DNA of 64,000 nucleotides, taken from positions 1-64,000 of the forward strand of contig NZ_JANQBK010000009.1 in NCBI RefSeq assembly GCF_025370105.1, given 5' to 3'. This DNA is from Sphingomonas hylomeconis (lineage in GTDB: Bacteria > Pseudomonadota > Alphaproteobacteria > Sphingomonadales > Sphingomonadaceae). The translations under genes were made by a program, and so were the position numbers. Position 1 is the stretch's first letter. Every line of letters begins with the position of its first letter. The notes beneath the pieces were generated by a model that had not been told where the DNA came from, ran no database searches, and saw only the letters and a list, made by a program, of their open reading frames with translations. Shown here in pieces: positions 23,023-31,444 of this stretch.

Positions 23023-24329
23023 GCAACCGCCTTAGAATGTTCGAGCTTCAGCGCGCGCGCGAGTGCGAAATGCAGGGCGATGGCGACGAAATAGAAGGGC
23101 ACAAGCGTATAGAAGGCGAGCTGCAGCGAATTGCCGGGATGCGCAGGCTTGAACCAGTCACTCGCCATGCCGAGCCAAGTCGGGCCCAGCCCCAGCCCGA
23201 TCAGGTTCATGATGAGCAGCAACACCGCGCCGGCCAGCGTGCGCTGCCGCGGCGCGACGGCATTCTGCACATAGGCCACGGCCGGGGTCAGATAGAAATA
23301 ATTGAGGAAGGTCGGCCCGATGAGAAATGCCATCGCCAGCGGCCAGGTCGGCGCCCAGACGAACCCGATGAAGAACGGCACGGCGAGCAACAGCGCTATC
23401 GCCGGCATCGTACCATAGATCTGCGGTGTCGCGACGGCGCGGCGATCGATGATCCGACCGGACAGATAGATTCCCGCACTTACGCCGATAGCCAGCACGA
23501 GCGCATACCAGATCGCGACCTGATCGAGCGTCATGCCCTTTTCGCGCATCAGGAACAGCGTGGTGAAACCGAGCGTGGCATAGGTGACGAACTGCGTTGC
23601 CCCCGCCGCCAGCGAGACCAGCGTCAATGTCGGGCGGGTGGCGAACAGCCGGAACGTGGCGCCAAATGTGGGGGCCTCCCCCGTGTCCGGCGCCGCGCGT
23701 CGCCCGTCGCTGCTACCGCGCACCGGTTCGCGCACGAATGCCCACACGGCGGCGGCCGCGATCAGCCCGGCGGCGCCGAGCAGCACGAATGCCAGCCGCC
23801 AATCATAGGATGCGGCGATCTTCGCGCCGAAGGCAACACCCAGCGCCTGTCCGAGCGGCGGCCCGAGGTTGAACAGGCCGAGCGCGAGCCCCCGTCGTTC
23901 GGGTGGAAAATAGTCCGAGATGATTGAATAGGATGGCGGTACGCCACCGGCCTCACCGATCCCGACGCTCATCCGTGCGGCAGCGAGCTGGCCATAGGAG
24001 TGCGACATCCCGCACGCGATCGTCGCTGCGCTCCACAGGGCGCAGGCGATGGTCAGCACGCGGACTCGATTGCCGCGATCGGCGAGCCACGCGACGGGGA
24101 TGCCGAGAATGCAATAGAACAACGCGAAGTAGAGGCCGCCCAGCCGTCCGAGCTGCCCGTCGGTGATGCCGAGCTCGTCCTGGATCGGCTTGGCCAGGAT
24201 CGACAGCAACTGCCGATCGAGGAAATTGAGGACGTAGACGATGCATAACAGCGTGAGCACTGCCCAAGCATATCTGTCCACCACCGGCGGCCGCGCCACC
24301 GCGACCTCCAAAACGCGCTCGCCCGGCAT
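23019..24329 (-). CDS. MFS transporter, spinster-like
   Basis: A 436-residue carrier with 12 predicted membrane spans. Motifs are NFLDRQLLSILAKPIQ in the first span, the loop 2-3 motif WLADRGNRVRVL, and R-x-S-V-G-I-G-E-A in span 4. These fit the spinster group of the major facilitator superfamily, often found in sphingomonad catabolic operons. It sits between a TonB receptor gene, whose stop overlaps its start (TGATG), and the acyl-CoA ligase gene (four-base overlap). It would carry the substrate across the inner membrane after the TonB receptor has moved it across the outer membrane. Confidence 0.9.
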   Translation of the reverse strand: MPGERVLEVAVARPPVVDRYAWAVLTLLCIVYVLNFLDRQLLSILAKPIQDELGITDGQLGRLGGLYFALFYCILGIPVAWLADRGNRVRVLTIACALWSAATIACGMSHSYGQLAAARMSVGIGEAGGVPPSYSIISDYFPPERRGLALGLFNLGPPLGQALGVAFGAKIAASYDWRLAFVLLGAAGLIAAAAVWAFVREPVRGSSDGRRAAPDTGEAPTFGATFRLFATRPTLTLVSLAAGATQFVTYATLGFTTLFLMREKGMTLDQVAIWYALVLAIGVSAGIYLSGRIIDRRAVATPQIYGTMPAIALLLAVPFFIGFVWAPTWPLAMAFLIGPTFLNYFYLTPAVAYVQNAVAPRQRTLAGAVLLLIMNLIGLGLGPTWLGMASDWFKPAHPGNSLQLAFYTLVPFYFVAIALHFALARALKLEHSKAVA

Positions 24330-26593
24330 CAGAAGCTGCGGCTGACGCGCAGGCCGTATTGCCGCGGGGCACCTGCCAGGCGCCGCACGCCATTGATCGC
24401 GCCGACATAATGCTGGTTGGTAATGTTGGTGCCGAAGCCGGCGACCGACCAGTCGCCGGTAGTCAGTGTCAGCTGCGCGTTGACGATGTTGCGCGCCTCG
24501 AGCCGGTCGCCGAGCGCGACGTTCTGGAACAGCGTGCCGAAGGTCGGGGCGATATGCGCGTAATCGACGCGCGGGGTCAGCTTCGCCTCATCGCCCAGCG
24601 CAATGGCATATTGCGCACCGGCGCTGAGCGTGAACTTGGGTGCATAGGCCTGTTCCCGGCCGCTTAGGTCAATGCAGCGCGTCGTGGCCGGGCCGGCGGT
24701 CGCGTTGCACACCAAGGCTGCGCTCGTCCCGAAGCGCGGATCGATCGCGAAGAACGTACCGAGCTTGGAATTCGATACCGACGCCGCGACATCGAAGCCC
24801 AATGCGCCGAAGCTGCCCTGCGCCGAGAGTTCCGCACCATACAGCTTGGTCTTGCCGGGGACGTTGTAGACCGACGAGATACTGCGCTGATCGGGATCGA
24901 CGATGCTGATCTGGTAGTTTTCGTATTCGCTGTAATAGCCGCCAAGCTGCGTGCGCAGGCGCCCGCCCAGGAACGTGCCCTTATAGCCCAGTTCGTAATC
25001 GGTTACGTCCTCGGCCTCGAACGCCCGGGGGGTGATGCCGGCGGTGTTGGGACCGTTGAGCCCGCCCGCCTTGGCGCCGGTGGCGACGAAGGCGTAGAAG
25101 AAATTGTTGCGATCGACCGTCCAGTTAAGCGCGACCTTGCCGTTCAGCTTCTTCTCGACGACCTTGTCCTGCTGGCGCAGCGTCAGGATCGGGGTCGGGA
25201 GGATCGGCAGCGTCGCCTTCGCCACCGCATCGTTGGCCGATGTGGTGCGCGAATAGCGCGCGCCGACCTGCAGCTGCAGACCGTTAGACAGTTCGTATCC
25301 CGCCTGCGCGAAACCGGCGAGCGCGGTCTTGGGATTGGTGCCCTCCAGGATCGTATCGAAGACCAGCGGGCTGATCGAATTCGGCGTATTGTCGACGATA
25401 TAGCCGCCGTTCGGCGGGATGGTGATGTTGTCGTGCTGGTAATAGCCGCCGAGCACCCAGGTGAACGGGCCGGTATCGGGCGAAATGATGTTCACTTCCT
25501 GCGACCAGATTTCCTGCGTGATATTGTCGCGGAAATTGATCGCGGGAGCGGCAGGCGTGCCGACCGCGGCGGTGCCGTCGCCATCATAGGAAACGTGCGT
25601 CGTGCCCCGCTGGAACCCGCTGATCGAACGCAGCACGATGCCGCTGTCCAGCGTGTACCCGACATTGAGGACGACGCGGCCGAATTCGTCGCCGCCAGAC
25701 AGATGGGTATTATTGGCGACGTTCAGCGGGTCGCTGGTATTGGCGATCGGCACGCCGCCGCTGATCGTATAGGCCGCGCTGGCTGGAATACCGCCATAAT
25801 TGATGTTGTTATAGTCGCCCTTGAGCAGGACCCGCAGCTGCGGCGTCGGCTCCCACAGGATGCTCGCGCGGGCGCTGTAGTCGCGCCGGTCGCCGGGGTT
25901 GCCCGTCCATGGCCCGGACACGTTGTAGAACGTGTCGCGATGCTCGAGATTGCCCGCGAAGCGGATCGCCAACGTGTCGCCGCCCGGGATGTTGAGCGCG
26001 CCCTGCAGCTTGATCTGATTGTAATTGCCATATTGCGCCAAGGCATAGCCCTTGACCCTGTCGAACGAAGGATTCACCTCGTTAATGAACACCGCGCCGC
26101 CCGTCGCATTGCCGCCGGCAAACGTGCCCTGCGGCCCGCGCAACACCTCGACGCTGGCGATGTCGTAATAGGGTTCGCTCTGGAGATAGCCCGGGAAGGT
26201 CGCGACGCCGTCGCGATAGGTGATCACGCCGACGCCGATCGAACTCGACTGCTCGGTCTTGCCGATGCCGCGAATGTTGAAGGCATTGCCCTGGCCGGCG
26301 GTGTTGACGGTCAGCGACGGCGTGGCGAACTGGAGCTGCTCGACACCGTTGACGCCCTTGCGCACCAGATCTTCGCCGGTCAGCACCGACGCGGCGACGG
26401 GGGTGCGCTGCAGGCTGGTCGAGCGGCGCTCGGCGGTGACGACGATGTCGGCTCCGGTATCTACCTGGTCATCCGTGCTCGCCGCGGCGGCAGCGGGATC
26501 GGTGGTTTGATCGGCGGGCGCCGAGACGGTCTGGGCCTGAGCGGCCGCGCTCATCATGGCGCAAACTGACGCCGACAGCAGAAATTTGCGCAT
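24329..26593 (-). CDS. TonB-dependent receptor of a catabolic operon
   Basis: The start at 26593 opens a signal peptide (MRKFLLSASVCAMMSAAAQA); the longer open frame upstream is not used because it lacks signal features. The 754-residue receptor has an acidic linker, the TonB-box-like EDIVVTAERR region (as in DIVVTAERRSTSLQRTPVA) and a plug (LRGPQGTFAGGNATGGAVFI). The barrel ends in GLRVSRSF. There is no STN domain, so it is a transporter and not a surface signaller. It is first in the operon receptor-MFS-ligase-TetR. Sphingomonad receptors of this kind import hydrophobic or glycosylated carbon sources; the actual one is unknown. Confidence 0.92.
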   Translation of the reverse strand: MRKFLLSASVCAMMSAAAQAQTVSAPADQTTDPAAAAASTDDQVDTGADIVVTAERRSTSLQRTPVAASVLTGEDLVRKGVNGVEQLQFATPSLTVNTAGQGNAFNIRGIGKTEQSSSIGVGVITYRDGVATFPGYLQSEPYYDIASVEVLRGPQGTFAGGNATGGAVFINEVNPSFDRVKGYALAQYGNYNQIKLQGALNIPGGDTLAIRFAGNLEHRDTFYNVSGPWTGNPGDRRDYSARASILWEPTPQLRVLLKGDYNNINYGGIPASAAYTISGGVPIANTSDPLNVANNTHLSGGDEFGRVVLNVGYTLDSGIVLRSISGFQRGTTHVSYDGDGTAAVGTPAAPAINFRDNITQEIWSQEVNIISPDTGPFTWVLGGYYQHDNITIPPNGGYIVDNTPNSISPLVFDTILEGTNPKTALAGFAQAGYELSNGLQLQVGARYSRTTSANDAVAKATLPILPTPILTLRQQDKVVEKKLNGKVALNWTVDRNNFFYAFVATGAKAGGLNGPNTAGITPRAFEAEDVTDYELGYKGTFLGGRLRTQLGGYYSEYENYQISIVDPDQRSISSVYNVPGKTKLYGAELSAQGSFGALGFDVAASVSNSKLGTFFAIDPRFGTSAALVCNATAGPATTRCIDLSGREQAYAPKFTLSAGAQYAIALGDEAKLTPRVDYAHIAPTFGTLFQNVALGDRLEARNIVNAQLTLTTGDWSVAGFGTNITNQHYVGAINGVRRLAGAPRQYGLRVSRSF

Positions 26594-26673
26594 TCGAGGA
26601 TCCTCTCTGAATCGTCGCGCTCTGAGGCGCGTCCGATCTTGCTGTGGCACCCACCTGGGGCCATTGTCAACTT

Positions 26674-26693
26674 TCATTAATTTGCTAATGAAC
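26674..26693. promoter_or_regulatory. Perfect inverted repeat, likely TetR operator
   Basis: TTCATTA-N6-TAATGAA (26674-26680 and 26687-26693) lies in the 163-bp region between the divergent TonB receptor and lipoprotein/esterase genes. It stands out as AT-rich. Size and symmetry fit a TetR-family operator, and the only local regulator gene is the TetR gene at 20700. This is inferred from position and symmetry. Confidence 0.55.
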
Positions 26694-26756
26694 TTCTTGC
26701 AGGCATGTTATCGGTGTGCCGCGAACCGCGTGAAGTGGTCGCATGGAGAGGTGATG

Positions 26757-26996
26757 ATGGCGCCATGGCCATACGGGAAAACGACGTTGGTCTGCGCCTC
26801 TACCGCGCTGACGCTGCCGGCATGCGCCGCGGCGGTGACCGAGTCGCGGGCCGCGTCGACGGTTCAAATCGTGCCGATCGCTGAACGATCGAACAATCCT
26901 GCCGATACGCCGTTTGTCGGCCCCAACTTCGACGGCGCCTATGGTCCGCCGATCGATGTCGCTGAAAATATTCGGAAAACCGTGTTCAACCAATGA
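26757..26996 (+). CDS. Small exported protein or lipoprotein
   Basis: A 79-residue product. GGAGAGG (26745-26751) sits five bases from the ATG at 26757; a neighbouring ATG at 26754 is less well spaced. Residues 8-23 are hydrophobic and end in LTLPAC, which could be a lipobox with Cys23 (Pro at -2 is atypical), or a signal peptidase I site. The remainder is short and polar (SNNPADTPFVGPNFDGAYGPP). I do not recognise a family. It precedes the carboxylesterase gene by 26 bp, so it belongs to the same transcript and probably to the same pathway. Confidence 0.55.
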   Translation: MAPWPYGKTTLVCASTALTLPACAAAVTESRAASTVQIVPIAERSNNPADTPFVGPNFDGAYGPPIDVAENIRKTVFNQ

Positions 26997-27022
26997 GCGC
27001 TTTAACAATGGAGAGGAATTTC

Positions 27023-28564
27023 ATGCTTCCACGCTTCCTGCTGGCGCTCGCCCTGCCCGTGACGCTTGCCGCGCCGGCCGCGGCACAGACCCGCGCAGCG
27101 ACTGCCAAGCTCGACACCGGGACGGTGGCCGGAACGGCCGAGGGCACGCTTACCGTATTCAAGGGTATTCCCTATGCCGCGCCACCGATCGGCCCGCTGC
27201 GCTGGAAAGCGCCGCGGCCCGCTGTGCCATGGACCGGCATACGCGCGGCTCACGCGTTCGGCGCCGCGTGCCCGCAGGGGCCCGAGCATAAGGAGCCGTG
27301 GGCGCAGGTCGGCCCGCAAAGCGAGGACTGCCTGTTCCTCAACGTCTGGCGACCACGCAAGCCGGGCACGTATCCGGTGATGGTGTTCTTGCACGGCGGC
27401 GGCTTCACTTACGGCGCAGCGGGCGTGCCTTTATATGACGGCAAGGCGTTGGCGCAGCGTGGCGCGGTGATCGTCACGGTCAATTACCGGCTGGGTCGGC
27501 TGGGCTTCTTCGCGCATCCGGCGCTGACCCGGGAAGACCCGGACGGCCAGCTCGGCAATTTTGCGATCATGGACCAACTTGCCGCGCTGGGCTGGGTGCA
27601 GCGCAATATCGCGCAGTTCGCCGGCGATGCGGGCAATGTCACGATCTTCGGGGAATCCGCCGGCGCCGGCACGGTGCAAATCCTGATGGGGACGCCTGCG
27701 GCAAAGGGCCTGTTCCACAAGGCCATTTCACAATCGGGATCCGGCAGCAGCGCGCTGTTCCCGATCCGCGGCGGGGCGATGAATGCCGAGAAGATCGGCG
27801 AGCTGTGGGCGGCGAGCCTTGGCCTGAAGGATGCGACGCCCGCGCAGTTGCGCGCCGTGCCGCTGGCCGACGTGGTGAAGAATGGCCGCGCGTTTCCGTT
27901 CATTGATGGCAAGGTCGTCCTGCGCAGTCCGGGCGCGCCCTTCTACAGCAACGACGAGGCGAAGGTGCCGCTGATCATCGGCGCCAATTCGAACGAATCG
28001 AGCCTCGGCGGCATGACCGAAGCAGCGGCCAAAGCCTTGCTCGGAGAGCAATTTCCGGCGCTGCAGCAGGGCTATGTGGCAATGAGTGGCAAGCCCGCGG
28101 CCGCGGCGACGATCGATCTTGCCGAGGATGTCGGCTTCGTGCTCCCCTCCTATGCGCTGGCCGATCGGCACGCGGCGAACGGGGCGGACGCATACGCCTA
28201 TTTCTTCGATCAGGTGCCGGTCGATCAACGCACCGGTGCGGCCGGAACGGATCACGGCGGCGAACTCGAATATGTCTTCGGCACCAAGCCGATCGAGCAT
28301 CGCTGGGACTCGCGCGACGCCGCAGTGTCGAAGCTCATGGGCGATTACTGGGTGCGCTTTGCACGTACCGGCAATCCGAATCGGTCGGGTGCCCCGAACT
28401 GGCCTGCGGTGAGCGCCGGGCCGACCACGTATCTCTCAGTCGGCGCAGAGACGAAGGCCGCGAGACTTGAGCCGGTGCGGGATCGCGCCAAGGCTGCAGC
28501 GATGGCGGATGCACAGAAGAAGTGGACGGCGATGCCGGCACTTCCATCTGCGCCACGGCCCTGA
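27023..28564 (+). CDS. Type B carboxylesterase
   Basis: The ATG at 27023 was chosen because GGAGAGGAATTTC precedes it and a signal peptide follows (MLPRFLLALALPVTLAAPAAA). The 513-residue enzyme has the type B carboxylesterase/lipase fold: EDCLFLNVW, oxyanion HGGGFTYG, nucleophile Ser212 in GESAGAG, the acid residue near NSNESSLGG and His in TDHGGELEYVFG. It hydrolyses carboxylic esters in the periplasm. With the acyl-CoA ligase of the divergent operon it suggests a route from ester to acid to acyl-CoA. The next gene, a GH1 glycosidase, follows after a REP-like palindrome. Confidence 0.92.
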   Translation: MLPRFLLALALPVTLAAPAAAQTRAATAKLDTGTVAGTAEGTLTVFKGIPYAAPPIGPLRWKAPRPAVPWTGIRAAHAFGAACPQGPEHKEPWAQVGPQSEDCLFLNVWRPRKPGTYPVMVFLHGGGFTYGAAGVPLYDGKALAQRGAVIVTVNYRLGRLGFFAHPALTREDPDGQLGNFAIMDQLAALGWVQRNIAQFAGDAGNVTIFGESAGAGTVQILMGTPAAKGLFHKAISQSGSGSSALFPIRGGAMNAEKIGELWAASLGLKDATPAQLRAVPLADVVKNGRAFPFIDGKVVLRSPGAPFYSNDEAKVPLIIGANSNESSLGGMTEAAAKALLGEQFPALQQGYVAMSGKPAAAATIDLAEDVGFVLPSYALADRHAANGADAYAYFFDQVPVDQRTGAAGTDHGGELEYVFGTKPIEHRWDSRDAAVSKLMGDYWVRFARTGNPNRSGAPNWPAVSAGPTTYLSVGAETKAARLEPVRDRAKAAAMADAQKKWTAMPALPSAPRP

Positions 28565-28606
28565 GCCATCGTCTGGTCCGCCACCGGCCAAGCAAAAGTG
28601 TCGAAG

Positions 28607-28625
28607 CCCCGGGGCAGTCCCGGGG
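28607..28625. repeat. REP-like palindrome (CCCGGGG hairpin)
   Basis: CCCCGGG-GCAGT-CCCGGGG, followed by TGACGAC, is the second copy of the element seen at 312-332. It sits in the 90-bp gap between the esterase and GH1 genes and could act as a partial terminator or mRNA-stability element. Confidence 0.6.
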
Positions 28626-28654
28626 TGACGACTGAATTCAACAAGGGGAAGACC

Positions 28655-29965
28655 ATGGCCATCACCAGACGCCAGCTTGTCGCCAGCGCGGGCCTGCTTG
28701 CCGGCGGCAGCACCGCCGTCGCACGAACCAAGCGCGGCGCCCGCGCGACCCCGTCCGGCTTCCTCTGGGGCACCGCGATCTCCGCGCACCAGAGCGAGGG
28801 AAACAATACCGCATCTGACAGCTGGCTGCTCGAGACCATCACCCCGACCGCGTTCAAGGACCCGTCGGGCGACGCGTGCGACAGCTTTGCGCGCTACGCG
28901 GAAGATCTGGACATCGCTGCTTCGCTAGGGCTCAACTGCTACCGTTTCGGCATCGAATGGGCGCGCATCGAGCCGGCCCAGGGCATGTTCTCGCAGGCCG
29001 CGTTGGACCATTACGTCCGCGTTCTGGAGGCGTGCCACGCCCGCGGCCTGTTGCCGATCGTGACCTACAATCACTTCACCGTGCCATTGTGGTTTGCGAT
29101 GCGCGGCGGATTCGAGGTTGCGGACGGCGCCGATCTGTTCGCGCGCTTCTGCGAGCGCGCGACCGCGCGGCTGGGGTCGCTCATCGGCATGGCATCGACC
29201 TTCAACGAAGCGAACATTCTGGGCTTGCGCAAGGTGCTGCCGCGCTTCGCCAGCGACGCCGCGGCAGAGAATGCGCGCGCGATGATCGCCGCCGCCGCCC
29301 GGCGGACCAATGCGCCGCGTTTCTCCTCGATGCTGTTCGGCGATCCCGACAAGATCAATACGGTGATGCTCGATGCGCACGCCAAGGGTCTCGCCGCGAT
29401 CAAGGCCGGGCCAGGCAGCTTCCCCGCCGGCGTCACGCTGACGATGCAGGAAATCCAGGGTGTCGGCCCCGGCAATCGCGCGGCCTGGGCGGAGGAGACG
29501 ATGTACAGCGGCTGGATCGAGGCCGCGCGCAGCTCCGATTTCGTCGGCGTGCAGACCTATTCGCGCCTGCGCATCAACGACAGGGGCCTGATGCCGTCCG
29601 AACCCGGCGTGCCGCTGACCGACATGGGCTACGAGAACTATCCCTCCGCGATCGGCGCGACGATCCGCTATGCCGCTAAGCATATCGGCCGGCCGATCTA
29701 TCTGACCGAAACCGGCATCGGCACGACCGACGATGCGGCGCGGGCGGCGTTCATCGACGCGACCGTCGCCGAGGTAGCGAAGTGCATCGCCGACGGCATT
29801 CCGGTGAAGGGCTATCTGTACTGGTCGCTGCTCGACAATTTTGAATGGACTTCGGGCTATGCCAAGCAGTTCGGGCTGGTCGCGGTAGATCGCAGGACGT
29901 TCAAGCGCACGCCCAAGCCCAGTGCGCAGGTGCTCGCGCGCCATGCGCGGGCGAACAGGCTGTGA
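28655..29965 (+). CDS. GH1-family glycosidase (beta-glucosidase-like)
   Basis: The start at 28655 gives a twin-arginine-type leader (MAITRRQLVASAGLLAGGS). The 436-residue protein has the (beta/alpha)8 GH1 fold: GFLWGTAISAHQSEG at the start, the acid/base Glu185 in TFNEAN and the nucleophile Glu352 in YLTETGIG. YWSLLDNFEW lies near the C-terminus. In most GH1 enzymes the acid/base motif is T-F/L-N-E-P; here Pro is replaced by Ala, a small deviation. It would cleave beta-glycosides in the periplasm. Its stop overlaps the GTG start of the DUF3089 gene by four bases, so both are co-translated. Confidence 0.9.
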   Translation: MAITRRQLVASAGLLAGGSTAVARTKRGARATPSGFLWGTAISAHQSEGNNTASDSWLLETITPTAFKDPSGDACDSFARYAEDLDIAASLGLNCYRFGIEWARIEPAQGMFSQAALDHYVRVLEACHARGLLPIVTYNHFTVPLWFAMRGGFEVADGADLFARFCERATARLGSLIGMASTFNEANILGLRKVLPRFASDAAAENARAMIAAAARRTNAPRFSSMLFGDPDKINTVMLDAHAKGLAAIKAGPGSFPAGVTLTMQEIQGVGPGNRAAWAEETMYSGWIEAARSSDFVGVQTYSRLRINDRGLMPSEPGVPLTDMGYENYPSAIGATIRYAAKHIGRPIYLTETGIGTTDDAARAAFIDATVAEVAKCIADGIPVKGYLYWSLLDNFEWTSGYAKQFGLVAVDRRTFKRTPKPSAQVLARHARANRL

Positions 29966-31122
29966 AGCGCTGGGCCTTGCGCGGATTGATCGGGCTCGGA
30001 GCGATCGTCGTCGTGCTGCTGCTGGCGTTTACCGCGATCGGCGGCTGGGGCCTGGTCCAGACGCCATCTCCACCGTTCGACCTGGCGCAGGCGCCGCCCG
30101 CGCCCGATTATGCCGCGCGTCACGCCTGGCTGGCTTTCCCGGGCAGTAACGGGCTGGAACGCTCGGCTCCCCCCGGCATGACGGCGATCGACGAGCGGCA
30201 GGCGCCGGCGGACGTGTTCTTCGTCCACCCGACGACGTTCAAGGGCAGCCCGGTATGGAACGCGCCGTTCGACGCGTCGGATGAGGCCGCGCCGCTCAAC
30301 CCGCCGGTGCTGCTCGCCCAGCTCAGCGCGTTCAACGGCTGCTGCCGCCTGTATGCCCCACGCTATCGCCAAGCGACGCTCAACGCATTGAAGGAACCGC
30401 GCGCGCTGGATCTGGCCTATGGCGATATCGCCGCGGCATTCCGCCACTATATCGCGAATGACAATCACGGTCGGCCGTTCATCATCGCCGCGCACAGCCA
30501 GGGCACTGCGCACGCCATCCGGCTGCTGCAGGAAGAGATTTTGAAGACACCGCTCCAGCGGCGACTGGTCGCGGCCTATTTGATCGGCGGCTATGTGCCG
30601 GACACGTTCGGCGAGCTCGGCCTGCCGATCTGTGCCGCGGCACGGCAGACCGGATGTGTGCTGTCCTACAATAGCAGCGAAACGGGCCGCACCGGCGCCC
30701 GGATGATTACCGATACTCGCACGTATTGGTGGCGGGGGCGTCACGTGACGAACGGCCGATCTCGCGCACTTTGCGTCAACCCGCTTACCTGGGCGCGCGA
30801 CGGGCGGGCGACGGCTGCGGCGAATCCGGGCAGCCTGCCGTTCCCCACCGCGCCGTTCGGCGACACCGCCAAGCATCTGACCGCGCTGGTGCCCGCATTG
30901 ACGGGCGCGGAATGCCGCGATGCGCTGCTGGAGGTGACGGTGCCGTGGTCGGCGCCATCCGGTTTCGTCGATAAGCTGAGCATATTGTTCGGCAGCTATC
31001 ACCTCAACGATTACGGCATCTTCTACGCGGCGCTGCGCCGCAACGCGAGGGACCGGGTTCTCGCATGGCAGCAGCGGAACGACAGGCGCCCGCCGCTGCC
31101 ATCGGGGGGAGAAGAACGGTAA
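29962..31122 (+). CDS. DUF3089 family hydrolase-like protein
   Basis: It starts with GTG at 29962 inside the GH1 stop (GTGA). The 386-residue product has one N-terminal membrane anchor (about residues 9-30, LIGLGAIVVVLLLAFTAIGG). A domain of the DUF3089 family follows, with VFFVHPTTF, the nucleophile-elbow-like AAHSQGTAHA and a C-terminal HLNDYGIFYAALRRNA. This is an alpha/beta-hydrolase-like fold facing the periplasm, of unknown substrate. Coupling to a glycosidase hints at deacylation of a glycoside. The 3' gap of 322 bp leads to the radical SAM gene. Confidence 0.85.
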   Translation: MKRWALRGLIGLGAIVVVLLLAFTAIGGWGLVQTPSPPFDLAQAPPAPDYAARHAWLAFPGSNGLERSAPPGMTAIDERQAPADVFFVHPTTFKGSPVWNAPFDASDEAAPLNPPVLLAQLSAFNGCCRLYAPRYRQATLNALKEPRALDLAYGDIAAAFRHYIANDNHGRPFIIAAHSQGTAHAIRLLQEEILKTPLQRRLVAAYLIGGYVPDTFGELGLPICAAARQTGCVLSYNSSETGRTGARMITDTRTYWWRGRHVTNGRSRALCVNPLTWARDGRATAAANPGSLPFPTAPFGDTAKHLTALVPALTGAECRDALLEVTVPWSAPSGFVDKLSILFGSYHLNDYGIFYAALRRNARDRVLAWQQRNDRRPPLPSGGEER

Positions 31123-31444
31123 GGCGGAGGATCCGCCCTGCCCTTCACCTTCGCACGCGACGAATGCGCAGGCCGCGAGAGGTGTCACCACTTAAAAGTC
31201 GTTGTTCACCGCGTGTCGAAGACAGCACCTCGTTCGCCACGCTGCAAATCCAAAACAGCTGAAACGAGCGATAGACACCGCAGCGACTGAACCGCGCTGG
31301 AGTCTGCACGGCTTATCGCCCAGCTCACAATAAAGCCAAAGCGCCAACACGATCTCACTGCCGCCTGATCAGGAAACGACATCAAGTAATACTTAACCTC
31401 CCGCTCGCATTATATCGCCGGATCAATCCGTGTCGGGGGACATC
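31123..31444. other. 322-bp intergenic region
   Basis: It separates the DUF3089 gene from the radical SAM gene, both on the plus strand. It contains a moderately AT-rich part (31380-31430, AAGTAATACTTAACC) that probably holds the promoter of the radical SAM gene. No clear hairpin or protein-coding frame was seen. Confidence 0.45.
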
